Shown one piece after another: positions 1-8,259 of a stretch of DNA of 64,000 bases. The notes below the pieces were generated by a model. It did no database searches. It was given only the letters and a program-made list of their open reading frames with translations, and was not told the DNA's origin. The translations under genes were made by a program, and so were the position numbers. Positions within the stretch are counted from its first letter, which is position 1, and the number at the start of each line of letters is the position of its first letter. The DNA comes from an uncultured Poribacteria bacterium (lineage in GTDB: Bacteria; Poribacteria; WGA-4E; WGA-3G), in NCBI GenBank assembly GCA_951813545.1, contig OX638352.1, positions 1,488,001-1,552,000 of the forward strand. The letters are read 5' to 3'.

Positions 1-358
1 AGATACTGTTTTTTGCGTCGCGTTCAGTCCAGATGGTAAGATACTGGCGAGCGGCAGTTTAGACAAGACCGTGCGTTTTTGGGATGCAGCGTCGGGCGAA
101 CTTATCCGGACACTAAAAGAACCTCGGGGTTCTGTTAATAGTGTCGCGTTTAGTCCGGATGGCAAGACGCTGGCGAGTGACGGTGGTGATGGCACCGTGA
201 TGTTGTGGGAGGTAAGCACCGGCAAACAGCTGCGCACGCTGACAGGACATATCGGAAGTGTCGCAGTGGCGTTTAGTCCGGATGGAAAAACACTGGCGAG
301 TGGAAGTTGGGATGGCACTGTGTTGTTGTGGGACCTTGCAGTTGATACTATGGATTAG
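1..358 (+). CDS. WD40 repeat protein, C-terminal part only
   Basis: The reading frame is open from base 2 to the TAG at 356-358, so the window cuts off the 5' part of the gene. The visible residues form two and a half WD40 blades, each with the FSPDGKTLAS core and a LWD or FWD end. WD40 blades build beta-propellers that act as protein interaction platforms. The last blade ends VLLWDL and is almost the same as the end of the next gene (515-2509), so the two are probably tandem duplicates. A GTG at 71 could be mistaken for a start but lies inside a blade. The partner and cell location cannot be judged from this fragment. Confidence 0.85.
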   Translation, partial: DTVFCVAFSPDGKILASGSLDKTVRFWDAASGELIRTLKEPRGSVNSVAFSPDGKTLASDGGDGTVMLWEVSTGKQLRTLTGHIGSVAVAFSPDGKTLASGSWDGTVLLWDLAVDTMD

Positions 359-514
359 GCTGCGCATCTCATAGGTAGAAAGGCTTTGTAAACCCGATTG
401 ACTATCACTGATGGCTGATAACTGAAAGCCGATAGCCAATAATCATACCTCTTTATCACCAACGGATGTTGTGATTAAATCAAAAACAATCCCTCCGAAA
501 AAGGAAACTTTCTC

Positions 515-2509
515 ATGCAAAAAACATTAGTATTGATTTTAGCGATTGGATTAACAATATCTGTTATCCCTCAAAATAGCATAGCACAAGACCCACAGGA
601 TTTGCATTTACGGTACTTACCCAAAGGCGTGAAAGCACGGCACGGCAAAGGTTCGTTAACAGGAAAGATAGCGAGTTCCGCTGATGGCAAACGTTTAGCG
701 GTCGCGTGTAGCATCGGTATTTGGATGTATGACGTAGAAACGGGCAAAATACTCAATCTGCTGATGGGGCATACGGGCTGGGTTACGAGCGTAGCGTTTA
801 GTCCAGATCAGAAGATGTTGGCAAGTACAAGTGAAGACAATACCGTCCGTTTATGGAATGCGCAGACAGGTGTTGAACTTCAGACGATGCAAGGACATAA
901 AAAATATACCACAAGCGTAGCGTTCAGCCCGGATGGGAAGATGCTCGCAAGTGGCAGTACAGACGCGACTATCCGTTTTTGGGATGTGGCAACTGGCACA
1001 AATCTGCGGGTGCTGGCAGCACATGAACGTGATGTCGAAAGCGTGGCGTTTAGTCCAGATGGGAAGACACTGGCAAGTTCGGGTTCGGACACAACCCTCC
1101 GGTTGTGGGATGTAGAAACGGGAAATTCTATTCGCACGCTGACAGGACATCAGGGAAATGTCTATACCGTAGTATTCAGTCCGGATGGGAAGACGCTGGC
1201 GAGTGCAAGTCAGGATCAGAGCGCGCGTTTGTGGAATGTGCAGACGGGTGAGACCCTTCAGAGGTTGACAGGACATAGTGCTATTGTTGAAGGTATCGCG
1301 TTCAGGCCGGATGGAAGGATACTCGCGAGTACAAGTGCTGACAAGACCATCCGTCTATGGGATGTGCAGACAGGGACACAGCTGCGAGTGTTGTCGGGGC
1401 ATCAATGGGGTAGCGAGCGCGTTATATTTAGCCCGGATGGGAAAATGCTGATGAGCGGTAGCATGGACGACACCGTGCGGCTGTGGGATGTGGAAACCGG
1501 TAAAGAACTTCGAAAGATAGTAGAGCATACGATGGTGGAGGTACATAGCCTCACGTTCAGTCCGGACGGCAAAACGCTGGCAGGTGGCACTTGGGATTAT
1601 ATCCTCTACTTGTGGAATGCGCAGACGGGAGCATTGTTGCGGACACTTGTGAGTGATAACTATCTTGTTAGAAGCGTTGCGTTCAGTCCTGATGGAAAGA
1701 CATTGGCAACCAGCGGTTCAAACAATACTGTGTATTTGTGGGATATAAAAACAGGTGAAAGACTGCCGCCACTGGTTGCACATAAACACGGGGTCTCAAG
1801 CATCGCATATAGCCCGGACGGCAAAACGCTGGCGAGTGCAAGTCGTCAAAACACTGTGTATTTGTGGGATATCCAAACAGGGAAACCTATACGTATGATG
1901 TCAAAACATCAAAAATTGGTTGATCCAGAAGAGATACAAAAGCTTACTGAGCGTATGCTAAACGGTGATAAGGAAGCGGCACAAGAGCTTCGTAAAAAAA
2001 TGCGCATGGTGTTAGATGATCGGGGACATGTCTATCGCATCGTGTTCAGCCCGGACAGTTCACTGTTAGTGAGCGCGAGTGATGATGAAATTGTACGTGT
2101 ATGGGATGTGCAGACCGGCTCCCTCCGCTTCACTTTGGACAAACATAGTGAGGCTGTAAATTGCGTAGCATTCAGTCCGGATGGTAAGATATTGGCGAGT
2201 TGCAGTACGGATCAGACCGTGCGTTTCTGGAATCCAGTCTCTGGTGAACTAATTCGGACGATAGAAGCGCATCCGGGACATGTTTATAGCATCGCGTTCA
2301 GTCCGGATGGAAAGATACTGGCAAGTTCGGGTTTGGACAAAACCATCCGGCTGTGGAATGTGAAAACCGGTACACGTGTTCGGATCCTAAAAGCACATCA
2401 GCATGGTGTTACCGAAATAGCGTTCAGTCCCGATGGGAAGACGCTGGCGAGTGCAAGTTATGATGGCACTGTGTTGTTGTGGGATCTCACAACTGATAAT
2501 GTGGATTAG
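515..2509 (+). CDS. exported WD40 double beta-propeller protein
   Basis: This 664-residue protein has a hydrophobic signal peptide (residues 1-24, ending SIAQD), so it is probably exported. I count 14 WD40 blades: a divergent first one near residues 50-75, then thirteen with the FSPDGK core. That is the number needed for two seven-bladed propellers. Between blades 9 and 10 (about residues 457-505) sits a charged, helix-prone insert with EEIQKLTERML, which could be the linker between propellers or a coiled-coil arm. The start is the ATG at 515 with AAGGA about ten bases upstream. The molecular role is unknown; a secreted scaffold is an inference from the fold. Neighbouring blades are nearly identical at DNA level, which favours recombination between repeats. 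Confidence 0.9.
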   Translation: MQKTLVLILAIGLTISVIPQNSIAQDPQDLHLRYLPKGVKARHGKGSLTGKIASSADGKRLAVACSIGIWMYDVETGKILNLLMGHTGWVTSVAFSPDQKMLASTSEDNTVRLWNAQTGVELQTMQGHKKYTTSVAFSPDGKMLASGSTDATIRFWDVATGTNLRVLAAHERDVESVAFSPDGKTLASSGSDTTLRLWDVETGNSIRTLTGHQGNVYTVVFSPDGKTLASASQDQSARLWNVQTGETLQRLTGHSAIVEGIAFRPDGRILASTSADKTIRLWDVQTGTQLRVLSGHQWGSERVIFSPDGKMLMSGSMDDTVRLWDVETGKELRKIVEHTMVEVHSLTFSPDGKTLAGGTWDYILYLWNAQTGALLRTLVSDNYLVRSVAFSPDGKTLATSGSNNTVYLWDIKTGERLPPLVAHKHGVSSIAYSPDGKTLASASRQNTVYLWDIQTGKPIRMMSKHQKLVDPEEIQKLTERMLNGDKEAAQELRKKMRMVLDDRGHVYRIVFSPDSSLLVSASDDEIVRVWDVQTGSLRFTLDKHSEAVNCVAFSPDGKILASCSTDQTVRFWNPVSGELIRTIEAHPGHVYSIAFSPDGKILASSGLDKTIRLWNVKTGTRVRILKAHQHGVTEIAFSPDGKTLASASYDGTVLLWDLTTDNVD

Positions 2510-2528
2510 GCATGCGCACCATACATTA

Positions 2529-2560
2529 TGTAGGGGCGGGTACAGGGACCCGCCCCTACA
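2529..2560. terminator. bidirectional hairpin between convergent genes
   Basis: A perfect 13-bp stem (TGTAGGGGCGGGT pairing with ACCCGCCCCTACA) with a six-base loop is followed by TTTTAA on the plus strand. It lies between the ends of two convergent genes, where a bidirectional terminator is expected. It may also be a member of a dispersed palindrome family. Confidence 0.6.
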
Positions 2561-2562
2561 TT

Positions 2563-3738
2563 TTAACGCCGCGCATGCTGGGATTCCGCAGGTGCGCGGT
2601 ATTCAACATTAAGATGTGGCGTTTCTAATCTCACGTGCCCTTGAAGGCGCGAAGTCAAACAACTCTCCAATGTTCCGCTCACCAACAAGGTTCGTTCTGC
2701 TGGATACGGCGCGATACCTGTTTCAAAAAGTTCCTCAATCTTTGCGATGAGACATGCCGAATAGGTGACGTTTGGTGTCGGCGTTAAGAAAAACTGCGTT
2801 GATACCGGCACCGACTCGTTCTTCAGTTTCGCAGCGAAGCAGTAATCTCGGACTGCCCCGTTGAGCATCAGAAGCGTTGCCTTTAACCCGTCGTAATATT
2901 CAATGAAATAGGCGGACGGGTTTTCGACAAGTCGGTAGATTTCACCGTTACTGATCATATCTTGCGTTCTACCGTCTTCATCCGTTAAACCGCACGGTGT
3001 ATCACTTCTCGAAAGTGCCGCTTCCAACAACTCCAGAGACCAGCGTCCGTCTTCGCCTGCCTTCCAGACTTCCTCACCATCTATTAATTGGACAGCAGCG
3101 ACCCCAGTCTCGCCACCCTTTCGGCGTTCAATCATACACTGCATCGCCTCCATGGCGTGATAATCCATCGGGTCTGAACCGCCAACGCCTATCATAAGTG
3201 CTTCTTCTACCTCGCATTCCAACGGCAATTCGACATCGGGCAACCGCCACGTGACGGGCAGCGACGAACCCGCCAGCACTCCAAAGCCGAGGCGGTGTCC
3301 ATCGTCCACCATCTCCTTTGCTTTCTCAAAACTGTAGGAAAGGTGCTTGTCGTTGAAAATAGGTATGGCACGTCCATCTGCCTCAAAGACTTTGACGCAC
3401 TCCTTGAAGAATTCATAACGTGGATACAACACTTGGCTTTTCTCATTGATAGGATACTCACCGTGTTCCCCGATGAGTAACACCGCGTCAACAGCGATTT
3501 TATCACCGCCGCACCGAAGTGCTTCAGCAATGGTAGGATAGACAGAAAAGCTGAATTCTCTGGCACGGTCTTCGCTCTGTTCTCCCTCCGGTTTCTGATC
3601 AACATAGAGAGAAACGACTTTCATATCTGGACGATGCCATCTGCCCTCTTTCGGATAGCCAACAAGAAAACGATCCGCAAAATGTTGTGCGTGTGACAGA
3701 TAACGATAGATAGTGGTAACAACAGCAATTCGTTTCAT
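2563..3738 (-). CDS. uncharacterised protein, paralogue of its neighbour
   Basis: This 391-residue protein begins with a Rossmann-like strand-turn (KRIAVVTTIYRYLSHAQHF). I do not recognise a characterised family. Motifs shared with the upstream paralogue are IGEHGEYP (residues 89-96), YPRYEFF, FNDKHLS (128-134), AGSSLPVTWR and a C-terminal YPAERTLL. No signal peptide or membrane segment is visible, so it is probably cytoplasmic. The start codon lies four bases after the stop of the upstream gene and its ribosome binding site (GGAGG) is inside that gene's end, so the two are co-transcribed and probably coupled. Conserved His, Glu and Asp residues in the shared motifs suggest an enzyme, which is inference only. 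Confidence 0.75.
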   Translation of the reverse strand: MKRIAVVTTIYRYLSHAQHFADRFLVGYPKEGRWHRPDMKVVSLYVDQKPEGEQSEDRAREFSFSVYPTIAEALRCGGDKIAVDAVLLIGEHGEYPINEKSQVLYPRYEFFKECVKVFEADGRAIPIFNDKHLSYSFEKAKEMVDDGHRLGFGVLAGSSLPVTWRLPDVELPLECEVEEALMIGVGGSDPMDYHAMEAMQCMIERRKGGETGVAAVQLIDGEEVWKAGEDGRWSLELLEAALSRSDTPCGLTDEDGRTQDMISNGEIYRLVENPSAYFIEYYDGLKATLLMLNGAVRDYCFAAKLKNESVPVSTQFFLTPTPNVTYSACLIAKIEELFETGIAPYPAERTLLVSGTLESCLTSRLQGHVRLETPHLNVEYRAPAESQHARR

Positions 3739-3742
3739 ATCC

Positions 3743-4936
3743 TCATGTCCTCCAGAAGGTTGATGCCTCGGTGGGTTGATAGGCGATGTCCAGATGCGGT
3801 GTTTCCTGTCTTATACTGTCGGCAAAAAGGCTATCAACACCCGCTGCAACGAGTCCTGTCGTCAATAGCGTCCGTTCAACCGGATAGGTCGCCTCGCCTG
3901 TCAAAAACATCTGCTCAATATTGTTAACCAACGGTGAGAAGAAGTTCGCCAATGTCGTCCGTGCAGGTGGCATCGGGAGATACATCTGTGTTGAAAGGAT
4001 TTCGTCGTCTGAACCGATGTAAGCGGCAAAGTTGAAATCTTGGACCAACCCGTTCATCAGAATCATTGTAGATTTCAAGCCATCATTGTGTTCATATTGA
4101 TAGGCGATTGGGTCTTTCACGATCTCTTTCAACTCGTCCAACGTCGGAAACGGATTGTTGAACCCCGGACGTGATGGTGTGAGGGTATGACTTCGACAGA
4201 GTGCAGCTTCAAAGAGTTCTCGCGACCAGAGTTTGGCGTGATGCGCTTCCCAGAACGCGTCGCCGCGATATGCCTGTAGCCATTTCACACCGCTTTCGCC
4301 ACCTTCGCGCCGTTCCACCATACACTGTAAGGTTTCCAAGGCATGGAAATCGTAACTATCTACACCGCCATAGCCGACGCAGACCGCCTCCGAGACCGGT
4401 ACACCAAGCGGCATATCAATAGAAGGCGTGCGCCATGTAACTGGTAGGGAGGAACCCGCCATAAACGCGAAGTCCATGTTTTGAGAGATGTCGTACATCT
4501 CGCGCGCCCATTCCCAGTTCCATGAGAGATGTTTGTCGTTAAAGGTTGGCACGCCGCGTCCGCTCTTTTCATAGACTTCAGCAATTTGCATAAAGTGCTC
4601 ATAGCGCGGATAGAGGCGTTGCCCCTTTTCGTTGGTAGGATACTCGCCGTGTTCGCCGATAATTAGGACACCGTCGACCGCAAGTTCCTCACCGCCGAGG
4701 GTGAGTGCCTCCGCAATTGTAGGGTATCCCTTCATTGTGGGGAAATGCTCCAGACGTTCGCCACTGAGGTCGTTATCTTTAACCTGTTCGACGAAGAGAG
4801 AAACGAGGTCCATCGGTGGGTGATGATGTCGGCTGTTCCATCCATAACCTTCCAAGAACCGATCGACGATGTGCTGCGTATGCGAGTATTTGTGGTAAAT
4901 TGTCGCAATCGCGGCGATTTTGGGTCGCTTTTCCAT
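3743..4936 (-). CDS. uncharacterised protein, first of a tandem pair
   Basis: This 397-residue protein is the paralogue of the downstream gene, sharing the motifs IGEHGEYP, LYPRYEHF, FNDKHLSW, AGSSLPVTWR and YPVERTLL. The N-terminus RPKIAAIATIYHKYSHTQHI again looks like the first strand and loop of a Rossmann-type fold. The ATG at 4936 is preferred over an in-frame TTG at 4942 because AAGGAAA lies eight bases before it. A good promoter sits at 5016-5044. Two complete copies that have drifted apart suggest either two related substrates or a heterodimer. No characterised function is known to me. Confidence 0.75.
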   Translation of the reverse strand: MEKRPKIAAIATIYHKYSHTQHIVDRFLEGYGWNSRHHHPPMDLVSLFVEQVKDNDLSGERLEHFPTMKGYPTIAEALTLGGEELAVDGVLIIGEHGEYPTNEKGQRLYPRYEHFMQIAEVYEKSGRGVPTFNDKHLSWNWEWAREMYDISQNMDFAFMAGSSLPVTWRTPSIDMPLGVPVSEAVCVGYGGVDSYDFHALETLQCMVERREGGESGVKWLQAYRGDAFWEAHHAKLWSRELFEAALCRSHTLTPSRPGFNNPFPTLDELKEIVKDPIAYQYEHNDGLKSTMILMNGLVQDFNFAAYIGSDDEILSTQMYLPMPPARTTLANFFSPLVNNIEQMFLTGEATYPVERTLLTTGLVAAGVDSLFADSIRQETPHLDIAYQPTEASTFWRT

Positions 4937-5015
4937 AATCAATTTCCTTGTTGCAATCCAACCATGCCCACGTGAGAATTATTAGGTTGTGGTATTGAGT
5001 TCCAAAGGATTGACT

Positions 5016-5044
5016 ATTATAACGCGCAGTCGAGACAAAATCAA
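5016..5044 (-). promoter_or_regulatory. sigma70-type promoter for the paralogue pair
   Basis: Read on the minus strand, TTGATT is followed after 17 bases by TATAAT, about 80 bases upstream of the ATG at 4936. Sequence match only. Confidence 0.55.
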
Positions 5045-5151
5045 GTAAAAAAGGAGAAGTGTTAAAAGTTGCGAGGTGGAATTTGCCCTTACAAATGAAC
5101 CGATAAAAGAAATGTTTCTGTGGCATTTTGGTCAGAAATATGGTATTCTAA

Positions 5152-5187
5152 TTTGCATTAATTGCATTAATTGCATTAATTGCATTA
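5152..5187 (+). repeat. four tandem copies of a 9-bp unit
   Basis: The unit ATTGCATTA is repeated four times without a gap (the first copy begins with T instead of A), 58 bases before the start of the next gene. Such direct repeats can be regulator binding sites (iterons) or a slippage tract; the promoter-proximal position favours a regulatory site. Confidence 0.75.
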
Positions 5188-5245
5188 AAATCGCAGTTTT
5201 TTGAATATATTTTTAACAAAATCCTTCGCGAAAAAGGGGGTTAGA

Positions 5246-5608
5246 ATGCTGTTATCAAGAGAGATTATTGAGAAGTTGGCTGCACAATTATTGATACGTC
5301 AAGTGGGTTCGGCGTGTGAAGCGGTAGGTGTGAGTCTGGGCTCGTATTACCGGTGGCATTGGGAGGCGCGTCGGCTTTCTCGGCGGCGGGTGCCGAATGT
5401 TGTTGATACGCCTTATGAGATGCTGCTGCGGGAATTCGGTAAGACGACTCGAAAATCTCGCAAACGGTATTTGGCTCGTAAGCAGCGGGCACGTGCGAAA
5501 AAAACTGTCTCTCGAAAAGAAGCGTTACCGGTGCGTGTGTCTCGTAAACAGGTTCGCGACCTCTGTAAAGAGACAGCACTCATGACCTCAGAGGATTTTG
5601 ACTTTTAG
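5246..5608 (+). CDS. small basic protein with helix-turn-helix-like segment
   Basis: This 120-residue, Arg/Lys-rich protein has an N-terminal segment (ACEAVGVSLGSYYRWHWEAR, about residues 24-43) that resembles the helix-turn-helix of terminase small subunits or transposase OrfA proteins. The middle is very basic (RKSRKRYLARKQRARAKK), which suits nucleic acid binding. The ATG at 5246 is preferred because GGGGG precedes it closely; an in-frame ATG at 5201 is possible. The next gene starts ten bases after the stop and its ribosome binding site overlaps the stop codon, so both form one operon behind the 9-bp iteron-like repeats. DNA binding is inference; no family name can be given with confidence. 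Confidence 0.55.
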   Translation: MLLSREIIEKLAAQLLIRQVGSACEAVGVSLGSYYRWHWEARRLSRRRVPNVVDTPYEMLLREFGKTTRKSRKRYLARKQRARAKKTVSRKEALPVRVSRKQVRDLCKETALMTSEDFDF

Positions 5609-5618
5609 GAGATGCATT

Positions 5619-6734
5619 GTGAATGAACGGTTGAAATCTTATTGGAAAAAATATACGGAACAACCAGCATCTATCGCAAATTGGTTAGATGCTCTGGGCT
5701 TGAGATATCTGGATTTAGATGAGGCTTTTGAAATATACCATCCATGCGTTCAAGAGAAGCGGTTGCCTGAAGAGATGCCTGCTACACTATGCGATCATTT
5801 CTTTTCATCGGGTTATGTGAAGATGGAGCAGTTGAGTACATTGATGATGGTAATTGGGTTTCGTAGGTGTCTGGTGGATAAGGATAAAATCCCGTTTTGT
5901 GAATACCACTCAAGTAAAGATATCCAGTATGCAGATGCTAACTACGAGAAAATTTGTGCTGATTTTGCTGCGTATTATAATGACAAAGTGATGGACGCAT
6001 TTGCTGGCAGGGAGGTTGATTTCCACGAGAAGTGTCAGGATTGGATGGACGATTTGCTGCGTCCGTTTTATCCTAAATTTCTGACAGATTCGTTACGGGA
6101 AGTTGCTGTGCGTGGACATGCGCGTGGTATGTCTACGACAGCCGTGATCAATGACTTGATTTTTGAGGATGAGGATTTGTCGCCATTTTCGGCGTGGAAG
6201 CATGATAATGTTTGCGGCGCGCAATATATTCGGACTTACCTTCACCCGCAGTTGGTATATTTGAAAGCGTCGAATCCGCGTTTTCCGAAGAAATATCGGG
6301 CTGCTTGGGCTGATGAACGTGAACGTTTCCAGCAGGCGTTGACAGGGATTCCGATGTCAACAGCAGTGGAACAGGTTCAAGCGTTATCGGATCACTACGC
6401 GAAGTTGGTGGCTGCGCGGGACGCGGCTGAGGATGTGAAGGATTTGGTGGCATTGTCAAACGCGCTTGTGAAAACAGTTGCTGGGCTGTATGCACTGACG
6501 CGCGATCCAGTCTATCAGAATCAGTTGGAGGTACTGAAGCAAAAGGAGGCTGAGGTAGTCGGTGCTTCAGAGAAACAGGTGCTTGCGCCTTCAGAATCTC
6601 CGGGAATTCTTGATATGCCGGATGCTGGGCTGCTTGCGCCTCCGAAGGAACCGCCTATGGCACTTACAGATGGCACAGATACGGAGCAGAAAAAGGGCGA
6701 GCCTATTGTGGAAGACAAGGCACCTCATAGATAG
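5619..6734 (+). CDS. unknown protein of a two-gene accessory module
   Basis: This 371-residue protein starts at a GTG (5619) with TAGGAG seven bases upstream; a TTG at 5598 is the alternative. It has no signal peptide or membrane helix. The first 230 residues are rich in aromatic and acidic residues, the middle (about 245-315) is helical with heptad character, and the last 60 residues are Pro/Gly/Glu-rich and probably disordered. I do not recognise the family. Its close coupling to the small basic protein and its position beside a transposable element suggest an accessory or phage-derived module, but no phage gene is visible next to it. Confidence 0.6.
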   Translation: MNERLKSYWKKYTEQPASIANWLDALGLRYLDLDEAFEIYHPCVQEKRLPEEMPATLCDHFFSSGYVKMEQLSTLMMVIGFRRCLVDKDKIPFCEYHSSKDIQYADANYEKICADFAAYYNDKVMDAFAGREVDFHEKCQDWMDDLLRPFYPKFLTDSLREVAVRGHARGMSTTAVINDLIFEDEDLSPFSAWKHDNVCGAQYIRTYLHPQLVYLKASNPRFPKKYRAAWADERERFQQALTGIPMSTAVEQVQALSDHYAKLVAARDAAEDVKDLVALSNALVKTVAGLYALTRDPVYQNQLEVLKQKEAEVVGASEKQVLAPSESPGILDMPDAGLLAPPKEPPMALTDGTDTEQKKGEPIVEDKAPHR

Positions 6735-6804
6735 GACTATATCTGATTTTGTGTCTTGGAACGTCGCTTTAGCACGAAGAAACGCCCACAAAGGAGAAAT
6801 ACAA

Positions 6805-6927
6805 ATGTATCAATTTCTAAAGACTCATTTTTCTTTCCTAATGTGTTTCCTTGTTATTCTAATGGGTTGTACGAACAGAAAAGTATCAAGAGAGTTTTCG
6901 GATACAGTCAAGGCACCCACTGCCTAA
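6805..6927 (+). pseudogene. lipoprotein gene cut short by the TnpB element
   Basis: An ATG at 6805 with AAGGAG eight bases upstream opens a 40-residue frame whose N-terminus is a textbook lipoprotein signal (basic start, hydrophobic core, lipobox LMGC). The frame stops after only 19 residues past the cysteine, inside the terminal hairpin of the TnpB element (CTGCC TTTAG GGCAG type). The simplest reading is that the element inserted into a longer lipoprotein gene. The missing 3' part is not evident on the far side of the element, so loss of sequence or another boundary is possible. Confidence 0.55.
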
Positions 6928-7100
6928 AGGCAGGGGCTTGTGCTTCGTAGCGACTGCGGTTTTCTCAAAGCGTCCACCGTCTTACTGTCGCTCCACAGAG
7001 GGATCACAAGCAGCCCTCAAAATGTTTATCGCAGCGTTTACGTCTCTATCGTGGTGAGACCCACATTCAGGACATGTCCACTGTCTATCTGAAAGCGTTA
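6911..7100 (-). ncRNA. probable omega RNA scaffold at the tnpB 3' end
   Basis: In TnpB elements the guide RNA comes from the 3' part of tnpB and the right end, and the guide is the sequence just outside the element. Here the minus strand after the stop codon holds GC-rich, palindromic sequence that finishes with the CTGCC TTTAG GGCAG hairpin. The predicted guide would be read leftward from about 6910 into the interrupted lipoprotein gene. The extent is inferred from the family, not measured. Confidence 0.4.
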
Positions 7101-8133
7101 GATTTTCGTTGTGACAACCACAATCTGAACACGGTTTTGTTGTGGCAGTCCATTGTCCGACCTGACGGAACTCACGCTTATGTTTTTGACACTTGAACTT
7201 CAATATCTCAACAAACTGCCCGAAGGACAGATCGGAGACTTTGCGTCCCCACAAGCGTTTCATGCCGTCAAGGTTGAGCGTCTCAGTGGCGATAAGGTCA
7301 AACCTTTTACAAAGGTCCGTGGCAAGTTTGTAGTGCCAATCTTTGCGTTGGTTGGCAATATGCCGATACAACCGTGCGAGTTGACGGAGAGCACGCCACC
7401 AATTGTTAGAACCTTTAACCTTACGGCTAAGTGCTTTGTTGAGTTTGCGAAGTTCGGTCAAGGCGTGTTTTAAGAATTGTGGTGATTGTATCTTCTCACC
7501 CGTGTTCAACGTCAAGAAGGCATCTTTCATGCCGAAGTCTGCCCCTACACTTTCACCCGTAGCAGGCAGCACTTCTTTAGAGGTATCATCGGTCACGACA
7601 TAAAGCCAATATGTGCCGACAGCATCACGAAGGATTTGGATATAGCGAACATTGCCTTTCCAATCACGATGGTGATGGAAAGAAAACCAGCGTTTGTTGA
7701 ACTTCAAAGACTCAGAAGGTTCGTGCCACGCTCTAAAAGAGAGACGGACACGACCTTCTTCAAGGAGGTAACCACTCTGAAACTTCGCAGAACGGTATTT
7801 TTCACGTTTCTTGTATTTCGGACGACCGACGCCCGGGATGTCAAAAAACCTTTCAAAAGAAATGTGGAGGCGTATAACGACCGCGTCAAGCGTGTCGCGC
7901 GGGATCCAAGCCCAGTGTTTCTTGGTCCGTTTCAACAAATGCGTCAAGTGCGGTTGCAGACGATAACGCCCCGCATACTTGCCATATCTACGGTAATACC
8001 GGTTCTCAAGTCGCAAAAAATGGTTATGCACATCCGCGAGATCATCAAGCAGATTGCCGAGTCGCATATTTTGCGGATGTTCGCGTAGCTGATATTTATA
8101 CGTTCTGCGGTTTTGTTTTCGCTTTTTCGCCAT
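6982..8133 (-). CDS. tnpB: RNA-guided nuclease TnpB
   Basis: TnpB is the RuvC-type nuclease of IS200/IS605 elements. It cuts DNA guided by an omega RNA and helps the element persist after excision. All core parts can be seen in this 383-residue protein: an N-terminal basic bridge region, RuvC-I with VGADFG (Asp199), RuvC-II with IATETL (Glu284), a zinc finger with CSDC and CPEC (Cys335/338/354/357), and RuvC-III with HDRDVNAAIN (Asp362 or Asp364). The frame is complete, so the enzyme is probably active. It is expressed from a near-consensus promoter through a 5' hairpin. No tnpA lies nearby. Length is normal for the compact TnpB class. Confidence 0.93.
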   Translation of the reverse strand: MAKKRKQNRRTYKYQLREHPQNMRLGNLLDDLADVHNHFLRLENRYYRRYGKYAGRYRLQPHLTHLLKRTKKHWAWIPRDTLDAVVIRLHISFERFFDIPGVGRPKYKKREKYRSAKFQSGYLLEEGRVRLSFRAWHEPSESLKFNKRWFSFHHHRDWKGNVRYIQILRDAVGTYWLYVVTDDTSKEVLPATGESVGADFGMKDAFLTLNTGEKIQSPQFLKHALTELRKLNKALSRKVKGSNNWWRALRQLARLYRHIANQRKDWHYKLATDLCKRFDLIATETLNLDGMKRLWGRKVSDLSFGQFVEILKFKCQKHKREFRQVGQWTATTKPCSDCGCHNENLTLSDRQWTCPECGSHHDRDVNAAINILRAACDPSVERQ

Positions 8134-8175
8134 TGGTTTTCACGTATCATGCATTTAACCCCTGAACAGTGGGGA

Positions 8176-8216
8176 GGCAGACACGCCACTCAGCAGTGAC
8201 GCTGTTCATGTCTGCC
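8176..8216 (-). repeat. 5' untranslated hairpin of tnpB
   Basis: Arms GGCAGACA and TGTCTGCC pair perfectly over eight bases, enclosing CGCCACTCAGCAGTGACG with its own small stem. It lies between the promoter and the tnpB start and may be the left-end subterminal hairpin of the element. Confidence 0.55.
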
Positions 8217-8230
8217 AACGTGATACTCTC

Positions 8231-8259
8231 ATTATACCACATTTTCGATAGAATTTCAA
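8231..8259 (-). promoter_or_regulatory. strong sigma70-type promoter driving tnpB
   Basis: On the minus strand TTGAAA, a 17-base spacer and a consensus TATAAT are followed by the hairpin and then tnpB. The promoter overlaps the last codons of the next upstream frame (8256-8723). Confidence 0.7.

Noticed and set aside
851..1590. Several antisense frames of 60-140 codons opposite the WD40 gene
   Set aside because: They mirror the WD40 repeat period and have Cys/Pro/Ile-rich low-complexity products without ribosome sites, so they are shadows.
3207..3605. 132-codon frame overlapping the gene at 2563-3738
   Set aside because: It lies in another frame of a clearly conserved protein and has no own start signal.
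7486..8088. 200-codon plus-strand frame opposite tnpB
   Set aside because: It is antisense to a complete, motif-bearing TnpB and has no recognisable domain.
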